Below, piece after piece: positions 49,351 through 62,740 of a DNA stretch of 64,000 nt. Each line of letters starts with the position of its first letter. The first letter of the stretch is position 1. The notes under the pieces were generated by a model. The model worked only from the letters and a program-made list of their open reading frames with translations. It was not told where the DNA came from and did no database searches. The stretch lies in the NCBI RefSeq assembly GCF_002443255.2, contig NW_019211456.1, positions 16,849,557-16,913,556 on the forward strand. The letters run 5' to 3'. This DNA comes from Varroa destructor (Eukaryota > Arthropoda > Arachnida > Mesostigmata > Varroidae). The position numbers were made by a program, and so were the translations under genes.

Positions 49351-52300
49351 CTGTGAGTAAATATTGTGTGTATATTTACCTCACCAGGGTTAGCTGAGCG
49401 GCGGGTTCCAATAGTAGTAACATTCACAGCGCTAACAATATGCAACAACGGGAATATTCGTCGAAAAATAAAAATATTAAATGCTAGTTAAGCTCTCGAC
49501 ACTGAACTAAGGCTGAACCTTATATAACTAAAGACGTTGGGCAATTAATCGTCGCGGAACTGACTGAAGTCTTGGATACGTTTAGGTGGGCTGAAACAGG
49601 GAGACTCTTACTAGCCGACTAAGACAAGTGACTCAACGGGAGAAGCCGCTGACAGGCAAACCGACGGTCTCACTAATGATAAGCGCGAGATACCAGAGGC
49701 TTAACAAGGGAGACGAGATGGTGGTACTCCTAAAAAAAATTACGAGCCCACGTAATCCGGACTGCTGCTGAAGGGCCGTACTAACTAAACAACGAGTAAG
49801 GACAACGTCCTATGTTTGTTGCGGAAGACACTTATAGCTGCAGACTATGCGCGACCTTAGACAAAGCGGCCACTGGCGACAGATGCAGACTCGACTAGTG
49901 ATCGGTATTTGTAGTGAGGACATCGTTGTCGGAGCTTGTAATGAAGCTGTGGTAGTGGCGGGCCACAAATGGGCCGAGGGTCGAGTGGCTTAAGGTGCGC
50001 TGTTCTTCACAGCTTACTAGGAAGGTACTGTGATTCTATCGAAAGTAACAAAAATGTACCGTCTACAAATCGGAGGTTCCAAAAGCTTCCCAAAAAATTT
50101 GTGATCGAACACATCAGAACTTCAGTATTCATTGTTTCAGGGATATCGAAAAGCGACGTACGAATGACCGCTAAAAATAAAGAGATAACGGCAAAATCGT
50201 GTGGTTGGGTTCGGGCGTCTTAAACGAACCCATTTTTTTTATCTGTACGGGTCCCGACAAATCGCATGTAAGTAACGCAAAAAGAAAGCACTAAGTCGGC
50301 CAGAAATCTATCAACGAATTTTTTATTCATCTTTCTTGGTACTTTTTACAGTCACTTCACGCTACATTATTTCAGCACATATACACACTTAAAAATTTCC
50401 AAACACTAAATTATATTTGAGAGCTACTATCCTGTATATTTTTTTGGATTTGTGTGAAAGACGAATAAAGGGGTCAAAAACGTTATTTATTGTTGCCAGC
50501 CGATATACCCACATTTAAAGTCTAAACTCAAGGTAAAATATTGTAGTTAGGCCAAATGGTAACAGCCTTGTACGATAAGGCAGAAGCTTTCTAGCGGTAT
50601 ATCGTACTGGATCATTACCCCAACAATTTGAAAAAAGAGCAGCAATAAATAAAAAGAGCTATTACGTTCCTGTAAGCCTAATTGAATGTGATGAGAGTGG
50701 GGTACAGCCGTCCGAGAAACCACAAGTGGGTTCGGTAGACTCCGATCCTCTTGTGCAGGCGCAGTGGTAAACTGCTCGCTACCTAAATTTGAAAGTCCAA
50801 ACATAAGTTATTAGAATTAGACGTAGACATATTTTTTCCTTGTTGAGGTTTAGTCGCTTCCGACAATGTATGGTAATACCACAAGTGAAACTTGAAGCAT
50901 GCAACTTAACTGTCGTAGTTATCGTTAATTCGATTTCGCGAGTTTTACATTCCCTGAGGTCTAACAGCATCAGTTATTGCCATTCGAAATGGTGAACCAG
51001 ATAATAACTGCATGTTTTATTGGTACGAAAGCCATCAACATGTTTAGTATCTGTCGATACAAAGGTCGTAATCCCATAAGTAAAGTAAACCAAAACAACT
51101 TTTCATACTAGATATCCTTCATATATCACAGCAGTGATGAGTCCGAAGTTCATATGTACCAAAGTAGCTGCGTCTATCACATCGCTGTACAGTTTTTCGC
51201 AATGAAGTCTACACAAGACAAGTATCTCTTACGCAGAAGTATCTTTCTCATAGCCATTACATACCCATTTGTTGCCTCTCAATAATATTTGTGTCTTGCC
51301 AGTCCCGCCGATTGACATATAAGTATTTCTTTTCTGTTTTGTTTGGCCTTGCATGTTGCGGGTAAACCTTTGACGCTTGCTACCTTTGACTGCTGGCTTA
51401 TGGTGACGCTGTGAGGAAAACTTTGCGTGCGTTCAATGAGAAAATCGGCTTTTTCTTCCATCGTTGTGGCTTTTTTTCCATAAAGATCTTAAGTTTTTCA
51501 ATTGATGATGGTGGCATCCACTAAGCTTTTATGGGTTCAAGGCTTATCAGAATTCGTCCGTTATATTCTTTACATTTGAATGTGCTTGGCTCAGATATAT
51601 TATGCGTCACGATGAGCTTTTCGGACTTTGTTAGAATTAAATTCTTGGGCATGTACTTAACCACTTTTATAGTCCTATCATCAAGGGCTCATATGGCCAT
51701 TCCTGAAATACGGGTCGAGATCGAAGTGTGTTTAAAAGATGATAGGCCAACGAAATATTTTATGTAACCTAAACGGCATATCGTTTTTGTTAAGACGTCA
51801 CAGCTCCTGATGTGTACCCAACATCCGGCACGACATAGGAAGCTGACCGTGAAGTTCGATGTTATAGCGCCAATTCCATCGTACACTTTTGTTGATATTG
51901 CACAAACTCGCTTTTCAAATAGGTTATTTATGAGAACAAAAATTTAATCAAACCTATATATAGAACAGCGTTTAGTAAGGATGCATTTGATTGGTTGTCT
52001 AGTGCTCTGGACATTTTAACTCCATACGTTGGCTTAAAATGCTGCATACAGGTCTCTGGAAGTACGTACGCTTGGTGGTTGCGTTTTAAAAATCCATTTT
52101 AACGAATCTACTTCACTGTAGCTTCTTCGAGGTGAATTGCGACGCACCGGTTAATACTGACTTGCTCAATAACATCTTTGCTAACTCGTTAACTTATTGA
52201 ACGGCCAATCAAGTTTTCGTCGTACGTGTCTCAGTGCAAAATGGCAACTTCGTTGGCACTTCACCACTTACCCATCAGGCTAATTTTTTGAACAAACAAA

Positions 52301-54560
52301 AAATACACTTCCGTCGTTGGAGTAGTGAAGGGGAACAAGTTGCGTATAAACGTATTGGTGTTTAGTGGAATTCGTTATAGCATGTCATCACCAGACGAGA
52401 TAAAAACGGTCTTGCCGTATTCATTTAGGCAATAGTTGATCTGTTACTTCTACTAAAAAAATCAACATAAATCCTTCTCGAAGGAAAGCTATTTTAGATG
52501 GTATTTATGCACGTATGTATTATGGTATATAGTATGTATGCATGTACAATGGGTGGTATGCTGGATGTCAGGCCTATTGTGCGCGTATAATTATTTATGC
52601 ACATACTGTTCCCTACGTGTATAATATATTCAAACTACGGATATCAGCACGGTGGCAGATTGACTGCATCAGCATGTACTTGTCGCATGCAAGTCTCATG
52701 AGTAACTGATCTCGTGTGACACCACTCTTGGGATTCTCATTTCGGTGAACCATGGCTATGCTAAAAATACCCTTAAGCGTTAAAATATTGCTTGTCCATT
52801 GTACTTTAGGAGTAAGATGGATGGGTTAAAGCAAAAAAAGTATATACATAGAAACTGACTTAATGCACATTAATCTATTTGCTCTGACGAGTTCTGGGCG
52901 AAAGAAAAATGGTCTACCCGAACGTCAGCTCGTTTATAGGTCGGTCCCAATTGTAGAACTCGAGTCCGTCCTTAACATAATAAGACAAATAAAATCTATA
53001 AATATGGTAGGAAATATGCGCACGTTCTTATCTGCAATCGATGCAAATGTGGTAGCGAAGCTTAAGGTGACTGATGGAAAAGCCAAAGGTGGTCCTGAAT
53101 GCTGTTTCATGGTGGCCTAGCTTTGAATCGCATCTCGATATTGTCTGGTTTAAACCGGCCCGCATAACTACGATTCGAAACGACACTCGATTTCTCGTCG
53201 AGTTCGTATAGCTAAAAGAGCTCACAGCTCTCTAACTCGGTGCTTACTCAGTAAACCTCTATTCTCTAATAGAACAGTATCTGATCAAACGAGCTAACTA
53301 TGAATTCTCTCGGAAGTAGAGAAGACTGCGATTTGTGTACGTCTTTTGTACGGCTAGGTAGTTGCTCCGTCCCACAATACCGTCAAGCAGTCCACTAGAC
53401 ATCTATGATAGAAGCATCCTAGTGTGTGCCCTGAGAGAACCTAAAATGAATGGCTAGAGCTTTTGGTTACTACTACGGCCTTGTACGACGCCATTTATCC
53501 GAATTCGGACAGATCTACTAATGCTGATTTTGCTAGCTATCTGAGCCCTATGTAGACTGGCCATAGTCGCAGTCTGCACGAAATAGAATTCGACTGAAAA
53601 ATGTAAAAATGTGGGGAGAATATGCAGTAAGACTGCTAGATTGTAAAATGCAGGCAAACCACGAGCGACAAATGAAAATATTCAAAGCAAAGCCTTTTCT
53701 ACGGTAGGTTTTTGGTGGAAAAAGCCTTCTTTAATCGATAAGAAGTTGCGCAAGCTACAACACTGATAGCTTATCAGACATTTGGTCTATCACGTAAGAT
53801 ACCATTGAATAGGATGCTGCAAAGATGAACGCCATGGATTAGATAAAAAAAAAAAAAAAATGCTCAGAACAGTAGTAAACGATATCACCAGACTTACGTC
53901 AATTTTTTACCAGTGATTGCGATAAACCAAAATAATGGGACCAAGAACGACCTATATGAATTTAAAGATCCGTATTCGACTGTTGCGGGGTGCATAGAAC
54001 CCTGCGATGAGGGTCGGCTAATTATTGATCTAGTATACTAGCGTCTGATTTCCGAGCAATGTGGGGCATGACGACATTAAACATTGAAGAAACAAATGAA
54101 GACTGTAAAAAAAGAAAAATGCTCATATTGACGTGGTGTCGGGCAAACTTTCTGTTTAAATTCAGAAAAAGTAGCTGAGCCGAAGAGATGTACGCAAGCA
54201 AGCTCATTATGTGGTGAGCTCGAGAGGCCTCAGTCGGGGCTATAAATAAATTTTCGTAAAACGGGTGCGGAGTGATGATCAGCATAACAATTGTGTAGCA
54301 GTGCACGCACAATGACCACCAAAATGGCATCTATACATGCGTATAAGTGGAGCATGAAGTAGCCACGGTGCTATAACTTCAAATAGCGCCTTGTCAATTG
54401 ACCATGCCAAGACAAATTTCTGCGCTGTCATAATGCACAATTTGTTGATCTCCGTCGATTCGAATATTGTTCACCACTACAAGGAACTAGCCATCGCTGA
54501 AAATCTAGGATACGTGTCTCAGCGGCGACAAGCTTTATACGCTCACTGCTTATACTTAAA
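49351..54560. other. No supported gene
   Basis: Frames of 60-85 codons on both strands without motif or splice support, among them 49969-50223 and 52863-53120 on the plus strand. A TATG-rich low-complexity stretch lies near 52510-52560. A 16-A run is listed separately. Confidence 0.45.
53845..53860. repeat. A homopolymer, 16 bases
   Basis: An uninterrupted run of A. No target-site duplication or element body was recognised next to it. Confidence 0.95.
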
Positions 54561-54773
54561 TTGATATTAATTTGTTATAGTCCCTGCAATCGCTCTTATC
54601 GTGCTGGCCTGCCGCGAGGATCCGTGTTGCACATAATTACAAATAGAGTTAATCTTAAAAAATCCTGCCCTTTCTATTATCTGGTGGACCTGGTTTCTTT
54701 TTTAAGTTGTTCTCATAGCGCTAAAAAAGTAGTTAACATGACAGGTAGACCAGACGTTGAATGGCGACCCTAG
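54561..54773 (+). pseudogene. Possible remnant of a non-LTR reverse transcriptase
   Basis: The frame contains YRAGLPRGSVL, close to the (A)GxPQGSVL block of LINE-type reverse transcriptases. It is followed 21 residues later by FYYLVDLVSFLSCSHSAKKV, which has the shape of the F/YxDD block and its following strand with the first Asp lost. Spacing is shorter than the usual 30 or so residues, so a deletion would be needed. The order of the two blocks is right. With only two short matches this may still be chance. The frame starts at an ATT and is open for only 70 codons; no other reverse-transcriptase block, endonuclease or tail was seen nearby. Confidence 0.25.
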
Positions 54774-57700
54774 ATGTCGCATAATCACGGGCGACCTCAT
54801 TTTCACATATCGAAAATCGATTATAGGAAGCCAAATCTTGCTCGTTAAAAAACGTATAGCCTTTAAAGTAAACATTTTTTTTTTAAATGAAGCATGCCTT
54901 GTTCTTTTGGGCATCAATGTGCAGCACAGGTAAATCAATACTATCCCTTGCAGGTTTCTTTTTTTTGGCTTTCTACGCTTGAGTAATTGGCCTATTATGC
55001 GCATAGACCTGTTGTTTCATTACTGTTTCATGTTATATTGATCGCGTGAGGAAAACTACCGGCACATTATACTCTATGTTCGAGTCTACGCATATACAGA
55101 TAGTGGCTTTACCGCCTAAAGAACTACTTCGTAAATAAACTTTTGATTTTTAATATTCCTAAATAAATGCCCGTTGATTTATTTTGTGCATTGAATAGGT
55201 TTGTAATTGCCGTATTTACCAAATTTAGGCCATCCAGCAACTATAAATAGGCCAACATGATTTCGTATCTATTCGAATCGCTTGCACTGAAAGTGATCAT
55301 CAGCTGTAATTATCTAACCTATATACTTGCGTGGGTTATTTAGCGCTTTAAACAAAAGAAATACTTTAATTTCCGCAGTGTTCAGTCACAATGATCAATA
55401 ATAATAACACTATACCTAACTTAGAGAGTTTTTAGCAGAAGGCTACATCGATGCTTTGCGGATTTACAATCCAGAACTGTTTGTTTAAACCACACAGAAT
55501 TACCGCCAGCACGATGCGTTTTGGACTACGAGGGATCCTTATTTACCTGACTAAATATAGCTTTGATGCTGCTAATTACGGCCAATGTTATTTATTATTA
55601 ATCTCTGTTTTACTAACTGACCCACTTGAGCTCCATTGTTGTGCTTTATCGCTTCCGATACGAGACCAGCCAAGTAACAAACGACCCAAACGAGGTGACA
55701 AGACACTAAAGCTTATTATTTAAAAGCATTTATTAACTAGTTTGTACCATAATTACTTACGCCTTGATACGGCGCTTTTTCAGCCTTGGTAACGATCACT
55801 TTTATACGCAGTGTTGAAGACGATTCCCTTCAATTCGCTGGGCCGATCAGATGACGTTGTCTTAAAACTATCTGCTCACTTTTCTTCCCGAAGTAATCCG
55901 TAGGTTCAAACGTCCTTTTATTACAGTCGTACATGCGTAACTCAGTATTTGGGCATTCTACCACTAGAAGCCTTCCGGTGACTCCACGGAAAGCTCGTGT
56001 CAGCAATACGCAGAATCGGTGGGCCAGATTCTGCCGAACTGTTTTTTTTTCTGTAATCGTTGTTATTTGTCACAGTGACAACGAAGTGTCAAAATCGAAC
56101 CTGAGGTGGCCGTACCTTGTATATGCTACATTACCGTGCCGTGTAATAAACGAAACCTGCAGGCTGCCAGTCTTTCGAGTAATGAGCGGTTCCGGCGTAA
56201 GCTCCCGTCGAGAAGGCCGAGGAAAATCCTCCGTTCACAAACATCGCTCGCGCCAGTGGCAAGATACTTGACATCTTTATCTGAAGGGGTTGAACAGTCT
56301 ATGATTAAAGCCTAAAGCATTCGATTTTTACACTTGATGCATGTAGCCATTTGAAAAACGATAAATCATTGGTAGATTACACGTTGTTATACATTAGCAT
56401 CAATCGATGGTGTTGAGGTATCCGGAGGTATTGATCTGGATAAGGCATTCCGACAGTTTGATAGACTGCCGAGTCCTCATGTTGGTATTATATATCCCCG
56501 GTCGATTTTGTTGCAGACACTTAATTGTAGCTGGACTAAAATTATATGCACCGTTATTCCCTTGGCAATGTTTCTGTACAGTTGACATGCATACGTCATT
56601 TCTGCTACTCTTCTTTCGTGCTTACCAAAATCGACTCACAGAATAATGGATAAAAATCACACATTTATACCTGTATTATATAAGCTCGTATTAGATTCCC
56701 TACTCTGAAATAGATCTAATTGTGCGCTTGAAAGGCGTCCAGGTAGACGGATACGTTACGTTACAGCAGTAGCGTTGATTCGTCTAATATCGCTGCTGTT
56801 GTTGTTGTTGTTGGTAACGGCTGCATCGCTAGCTACCATCTCTGCTCTGTTGATCTTTGCTGGAAACAACGGAACGAAATTGAAGAATGGGACATTTCCT
56901 TTTGTAGTAGTAGTAGTACGACCAGTGATACGTTCTCTGCGAAAGTAATGCCAAGCGAAAAATGAGTCGTAGCAAAGGAGGGAGATGGAGATGACGGGAA
57001 TCCTACAACAGCTCTAGTAAATAATGGCGAAAAGTGTGTATAGTTGTAGTCGTTGTAGCGATGATGGTAACCGTCGGTGACGGTGTAGCGGTAATGGTTT
57101 CCGACCACCTATACTTCCTTCTCATTGGAGGAAGGCGCGCAGATTGTGGCAGGCCCGTTGTGAAGGAGCTATTTCGATTGTATGACGATGGTTCTAACGC
57201 GACCGAACAACGGAAGAACGGCCGATGGAAGACAGGCTGCAAAAGGCTGCAGCCTACGTCGGCCTGAAACGCCCGCTTTTACTGCGCCAGTTGCCACTGA
57301 TCCTAAGGCCCCTGTGTCATAATGCTGATGGTTTAGGTGGCCATTACAACATAGCTAGCTGCGAGGCGATCTGGAACTATTACTATCACCACGACCACAA
57401 CGATGACAACAACAACACCCTTCCCCCGTACTATATGGTGGTATTAGCAATAGCAAAAGAAGGTGTTAGGCCAGTCAACATGATACAGTACACCCAGCCA
57501 GCTTAACTGGCTAGCCCAAAACCTTCACTCGTCTCTTTCCCAACGGAAAATGATATAGAGCAAAAAGGACGGAGTTGTCAGCCGGAAGTGATTGCCAGGC
57601 CCTCAAAGCAAGTGGGAACCAGTACCCTAAAGTCGTTTCATAGCAAAGCAAAATAGAAAGCACTTCCAAAGATGTGCTCCACCGATCCGCAATCATACAG

Positions 57701-58587
57701 AAATACACATACACACGCACTTAACACTCCAAGAAATGGGTAACCGGAAAGCGCTTTCTTCGCCTCGGGAGAGCGGGATAGAGAGGAACGAATTCAAGTG
57801 AGTTTACGATGAAGCCGCAGAAGTAGCGTAGCGTAAAACAGACAATTGTAGAACGGAACGTATCTGCTGTGATGTCTGTGAGATGGGCCTACGTAGTCTC
57901 TGCAGTAAACATAGTTTACAATAGGCGCTCGGTATGGCCACACTAGTGGCATCTTAATTGACTGGGCTGCTAGACCTTAACAGAAAGAAAACTTCCAGTT
58001 AAAAAAGCTCTGCTGTAAAAATTGCCAACTACTGTATCTAGGCATTCCGGTAATGTTTAGATAGAGAACTATACCTTGCCGTGTTTGTCTCGTCATTATA
58101 GCGATCTCATTCGTAGGCTGACGATAGTGTCGAGAAAAATTGTTTTGACCGATAGCCTTTTGCCTGCCAACCAACTCTCGATTAAATTTTTGCCAGAGTT
58201 TATATACGGATGAATTCTGAGATGCATTCTACATTTTAATATTGAATACGGAAAAAATTCCAAAGGTTCAACGCGGTGTACTAGTAGCAGTAATAACGAA
58301 TCGGCTAAGTCTTATACATGTCGTCGTTTCTCGCTAAAAACAATAGTACTCTCCTGTTTATTGGCCATATGAATAAGCCCATATCTAAACCACCGGGTGT
58401 GGAAACAACTTTTCTCAGTTCACCTATGAAATGAATCACTCCATAGAAGATATTTTATCACATAGGAAGCACACAGTTTTCAAATGGGTATATCATCTAT
58501 GTGGTAGGGGAATGGATTTAGCTGCGTCGGCCAGATCCGGTTTGATAATCAAACAACGCTAGGGCGCATCACGCCTACTTGACTAGT
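54774..58587. other. No supported gene; GC-richer from about 56 kb
   Basis: The 55451 (90 codons) and 55933 (112 codons) plus-strand frames have ordinary composition but no motif. From 56.7 to 57.5 kb trinucleotide-rich DNA keeps overlapping frames open on both strands, giving threonine, tyrosine, histidine and asparagine runs that look like repeat translation, not protein. Confidence 0.4.
56792..56814. repeat. GTT trinucleotide repeat
   Basis: GCTGCT followed by five GTT units. TAG and related trinucleotide runs lie nearby (about 56904-56919), making this a trinucleotide-rich neighbourhood. Confidence 0.9.
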
Positions 58588-58785
58588 TTACCGCGCTACG
58601 AAACATTTGACAAGGCTTGTTTGAGGACAATCGTTGTCGGCTTGTTGCATCCGATTCTGTAGGGAGATCACTGTGAGTGGACCTGAACGCGCCAACGACA
58701 CCTCCGAAGGCCCTTCCGTAATTGCTAATTCCGTTTGTGCCAAATAGGAGGGCAGAAGGTAAAGCGCAAGCCACAGCAACGCCAT
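58588..58785 (-). CDS. Candidate signal-peptide-bearing start of a secreted protein
   Basis: An ATG at 58785 in a strong context (A at -3, G at +4) opens with MALLWLALYLLPSYLAQTEL. That is a short N-terminus, a long hydrophobic core and a small-residue end with a plausible cut after SYLA. The following ITEGPSEVSLARSGPLTVIS would be the mature start. The frame stops after 65 codons, so it is either a small secreted protein or a first exon with a donor before the stop; weak donors exist at CGGAG/GTGTCG and TTCAG/GTCCAC. The same frame is open 97 codons further upstream to 59076, and an antisense frame of 101 codons (58784-59089) overlaps that upstream part, so the GC-rich setting favours open frames here. 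Confidence 0.3.
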   Translation of the reverse strand: MALLWLALYLLPSYLAQTELAITEGPSEVSLARSGPLTVISLQNRMQQADNDCPQTSLVKCFVAR

Positions 58786-60008
58786 GCTCCCTCTGTCATC
58801 GAAGGTCATATTGAGATTGTTAGTTATCATCCAATACTTGGCCAATTTATTGGTCGAAGATCGCTTGAACACCGCCGTCGTGGTAGACACCGTCCTTCCC
58901 GAATTGCCTGGAGTCACAGGCAGATTTCGATATCGACAACAAACTAAAATATTTGCAGTCCCCGCCTCGTCGCGTGAAATCGATGTCGCTTTGTCAACTG
59001 GGCCCGTCTCGGCGGATGCGCTCGATGTCGATTCCCCGATCAAATCTGTCTTTCTGAGCAGCAGGCGGAGTAACAAACGGCTGAAATGACCACTGGGTTG
59101 ATGATGATAATACTGTGGCCTTGGAATAGACGAAGAGGCAGTTTGCGGTAGCTGCTCTCAATTGTTGCGGACTCGCCAGCCCGAGTCTCAGTCATCACGC
59201 GTTTTATGCAAATGTAAGAGCCTTTAGTCTGATGTTGATACTTATCGCTTTGATCCAATTCCGCTTCTGGGATTTCTTTTGCTAAACCCGAATTTCATAA
59301 AATCTCTTGTTGTGATTGCTGGATCAGTGATAGCAGGTTAGTGAGCTGCCTTTAATTTTTTTTTGTCTCTATATCGGTTATCTTGGCAATCGTCATGGTT
59401 TTTGGAAGGCGGTCACATTGATTCGCGTGTGGCTAATGGCAAACGACCTCACACAGCCTAGCTTTTGATGGAGTTGCCCTGGGCTCCAGGATGAGTCCAC
59501 GAAAGGTTTTTTTGAACTTTCCAGATGAAGTGGAGACACCAGGTAGTTCCGCCAATGGATCTTTAATTTTCGCCAAAAACACGAGATCATTCCGTCGGTA
59601 TGTACTGACTTGTGCATAAGATGGTATTGTAATGCGAGAAACAGCTCAGTGTTGAACGGACGTCATCGGTTAACGAACACTCGAATAATTGTGTGTAAAA
59701 CGACGTTTCACAAAGGGTGCGCTGCTATCTACAGTCAAGCTAACGACAACTATCGAGGGAGCTACGTCGTGACGACTGGGCATGTTATTGGATTCTGCGT
59801 ATTTAATATGCTTGACACTCATCACGACGGATTCCCTGCATTGGTTCGCTTGTTTGCACGTTGGGCCACGTAGAAATTTTACATGTCGAAGCTTTTTCAA
59901 GAAACCTCACAATTTTTCCGAAGGGAATCATCTTCCCTTACAGCAAACTTCTAGTGCAAGCCAGATAAGTGTTTAGCAGATGTAACATCTCTATGTCTAA
60001 CATTTTCT

Positions 60009-60051
60009 ATCTACATTAACTTTTATCTACATTAAGTTAATCTACATTAAC
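60009..60051 (+). repeat. Three short tandem copies of ATCTACATTAA
   Basis: The 11-mer is at 60009, 60025 and 60040, spaced 16 and 15 bases, with TTA-rich spacers that differ slightly. A small minisatellite. Confidence 0.9.
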
Positions 60052-60775
60052 TTACTAATAGTAGGAAAACGCTGCATAAAGGGTCATCCTTGTCTGTCTG
60101 TGCTGCAGTAGGTTTAAGACGCATAGGGTAGGTAAGATTTAATTCTGACCACTTGGCTTGGATTCAAGGCCAGTGCGCTATATTGTAGGGTTACCTAAAG
60201 GTTAATTGCACACGGCCACAATTGAATACATTGGAGTTTTTACTTGACAGCAATATGTTCTTTAATATGTTTAAATTAGAACGTTGCATTGCATATTAGA
60301 AAGAAATACTACAATACAATATGTTGCAATAATTATAATCAAACCCAAACAATCACTGAAATATAGTCACTCCGATAATCTTTTATAAACAGTTTTGGCA
60401 AACGTTTTCTGCTTCATCGAACATTTAACGAGTGGTATTACATGTTAGAAGGGTACAAGAACTAACATAAATATATGATACCCGTCCAATTAGTGCATGA
60501 TATGGTCCTTCCTCAATCTTGACTGCTATTAAATTCAGGCAAGCGGTCTAGAGTCGCATGAGTGAGCGATATTAGAGCAAAAAAAAAACTTACGCTAAGT
60601 TTGCTGACATCCCTGAAAACTTCTTTTAGGTAATCAACAAAAAAAAATGCGTTGATTCAGCTTACTGAACAAATTAGTGGAGTGTGCAGAGGACTAGGTA
60701 ATGTCACCATTACGGGAGTTCGGCATTTCTCGTAGCCTCATCCCTAATTAGGAAATCATTAGAAAATGAGGATTA

Positions 60776-60980
60776 TTACCGACCTGTGAACAAAATGAAG
60801 CACATCAACATTTCACGAGTCCAACTTAAGACAAACCCGATATACACTACATTGCACAATATTATATTTGGTCCACAAGGACGAGTACCACACAGGACGT
60901 GTGGTACGGCCAAAGTCTGCCAACACTTCGTGTCAACAAGACACTGAACATCATCGTGCAAAGGAATGAGGATTCTATAT
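60776..60980 (-). CDS. Candidate exon, cysteine-rich
   Basis: A very good acceptor (TCTCTACTGCTGCTACCAAACAG) ends just above 60980. One base and then 67 sense codons follow before a stop. The translation includes YRILIPLHDDVQCLVDTKCW and then VLCGTRPCGPNIILCN, with five cysteines in the first 52 residues, then a hydrophobic tail (VVYIGFVLSW). A donor may exist at CAAT/GTAGTG or at the TTCACAG/GTCGGT site near the end. This would suit an extracellular cysteine-rich domain. No family is assigned. The exon could belong with 61361-60975 or 63190-62741, but phases were not reconciled. Confidence 0.25.
60885..60907. other. 9-bp inverted repeat with a 5-base spacer
   Basis: GTACCACAC at 60885-60893 and its exact complement at 60899-60907, spacer AGGAC. 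It lies inside the cysteine-rich exon candidate. Confidence 0.85.
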
Positions 60981-61361
60981 CTGTTTGGTAGCAGCAGTAG
61001 AGAACCTGGACGAAAAATCCGCTTCGCATTTTTGTTTCTTAAGTCTTTCTTCACAGACAAGACGCAGCCTTGAAAATGCAGCAGAGTAGAACGGACGCGT
61101 GATACTTAGAAACTCATGAGGGAACTTTGTTGAGAAACTCGTCGGCCCGTTGCTCCCAAACGCGTGGTCGGCCTCGTTTTTGTATCCAATTTCGCGCTTC
61201 TCAGACTTCGCTACCATCATAGCAGTCGACCTTCCCATAATGTTTTTTTTACGGTTCGTCGTTGCAGCGACCTTCGTACCTTCTGAATCAACCGTTTCTC
61301 TCTGCGGTGGTTGCCGTGTTTTCGGAGGTAGCACCGTTCTTTTTCTGCGACGAACCTTCTC
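60975..61361 (-). CDS. Candidate exon, basic protein
   Basis: The frame is open from about 61361 to a stop at 60975. It begins with a basic stretch (EKVRRRKRTVLPPKTRQPPQ) that resembles a nuclear localisation signal, then a polar part with KSEKREIGYKNEADHAFG, then SFSTKFPHEFLSITRPFYSA and a charged end (CEERLKKQKCEADFSS). A donor-like CCAG/GTTCTC lies near 61015, just before the acceptor of the 60980 candidate, so both could not be used with that short gap. A plus-strand 106-codon frame overlaps (61150-61470). I recognise no domain. Confidence 0.22.
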   Translation of the reverse strand, partial: EKVRRRKRTVLPPKTRQPPQRETVDSEGTKVAATTNRKKNIMGRSTAMMVAKSEKREIGYKNEADHAFGSNGPTSFSTKFPHEFLSITRPFYSAAFSRLRLVCEERLKKQKCEADFSSRFSTAATKQI

Positions 61362-61443
61362 TCATCTGAGTTGCGAGCCCAGGGCCAAAAAGGAACGCAA
61401 ACAGATCAGCCGAGAACGTCTTGACGTCACATTCCCAGTTTTG

Positions 61444-61457
61444 TTTTTTTTTTTTTT
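61444..61457. repeat. T homopolymer, 14 bases
   Basis: An uninterrupted run of T near the upstream edge of the basic-protein candidate. Confidence 0.95.
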
Positions 61458-62740
61458 ATGTAAAAAATGAATCAACTCGTATTGGAATTTACGTAAATTT
61501 TTGAAGCGTAATATAAATAGGTGTGCAAAGCGATTAGAAGGACAGTTGGTCTATTTTAGGTAACTTCATAACGACAGCGTGGTATTGCACGTTGATGATT
61601 TACGTTTCTGTATGCTATAACAGGTTCAGAGGTTTGGAAAGGTCTGTGTGTTCTGGATTTAGTTAGGTTGTCACATTTTTTGGCCCCCACACTGGGGTAG
61701 TATGGTAATCCCTCTACGCTGTGCGCAGATGTTCACAGGAATACATTTTTGCTTTGCATATGTAATGACCAATTGAAACGCGGTTCGTTAATGTTTTGGG
61801 AATTCACCAAATTCGGTAGATTCGGTATTTATTTGGAATACAGTTATTAGGATTGAATAGTAAGTAACCTTAAAATATCTCAATCGAATCAAACTTGATG
61901 AAAAGAAGAGACTACATTGTGTGTCCATAAGAATTTTTGAGATCAAAAAAACCTATAAAGCAGAAAAATACCAACTTGCTCTCCTTTGTAGTAATTTATT
62001 TTGGCTTTCTTTTCGTGCGTTAGACAACTAAAAGACACAGCAGGACTTCACACAGCGGTCCGCGTTTCACTGAATGAGCCTTCGGAGTTGACCCCTGTAC
62101 ATTGACTACTAGTACAAGTTTATCCGTGCAAATCTAGGGCTTAGCACAACTGTCTGAACGACTTCTCCCGCCCGCCGTTTTAAAAAGCAGACATTTCACA
62201 CGTTTTTCAATCAAAGGCTTTCTCTACGTACGTCTTTTCCAGTACGCTGGATGAATCCAAGGACATCCAGATAGGCCGAAAACGAGCGACGAAGAGGGAC
62301 TTAGAGAAGTATCTCTCGTTGGCACTGAGCGCTAGCTTAATTGTACTCTGTACTCTACCATACGATATTGCCCTGTATGTGTGCGTTTTCCCAAGTCACA
62401 GGCCGCGCCTTTGGAACCAGCTCTCCAGGCTGCTTCAGCTGTTTTTCTTCCTTCTAGATAGAAAAAGGAGAAGTGGGAAAAAGAGAACGAGACGAGTCGA
62501 TGACGTCTTTGTTGGACGAAAATTAAATTTTAATAAAAGACGTTTTAGGAGCCAAGCACAGGCTCAGATGCTTTTAGTAGGGTGGCAATAGTGGTAGCAG
62601 TAACGGCACCACCACTAGCGATGTATGGAGTTCTGGATGGCTAGCTAGCGAAGTCTGCTACGAAAACTTGGTCGTTGGCAAATTTTGGGGAAAAGCAATG
62701 GGAACAATGACGTGCAGAGAAAGACCCTGAAGCCCAAGTT
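61458..62740. other. No supported gene
   Basis: AT-rich to about 62.1 kb, then GC-richer. The plus-strand 90-codon frame at 62319 ends in a basic, arginine-rich tail and has no motif. Confidence 0.4.

Noticed and set aside
56833..57506. Overlapping frames of 77-93 codons on both strands
   Set aside because: Translations are runs of threonine, tyrosine, histidine and asparagine produced by trinucleotide-rich DNA.
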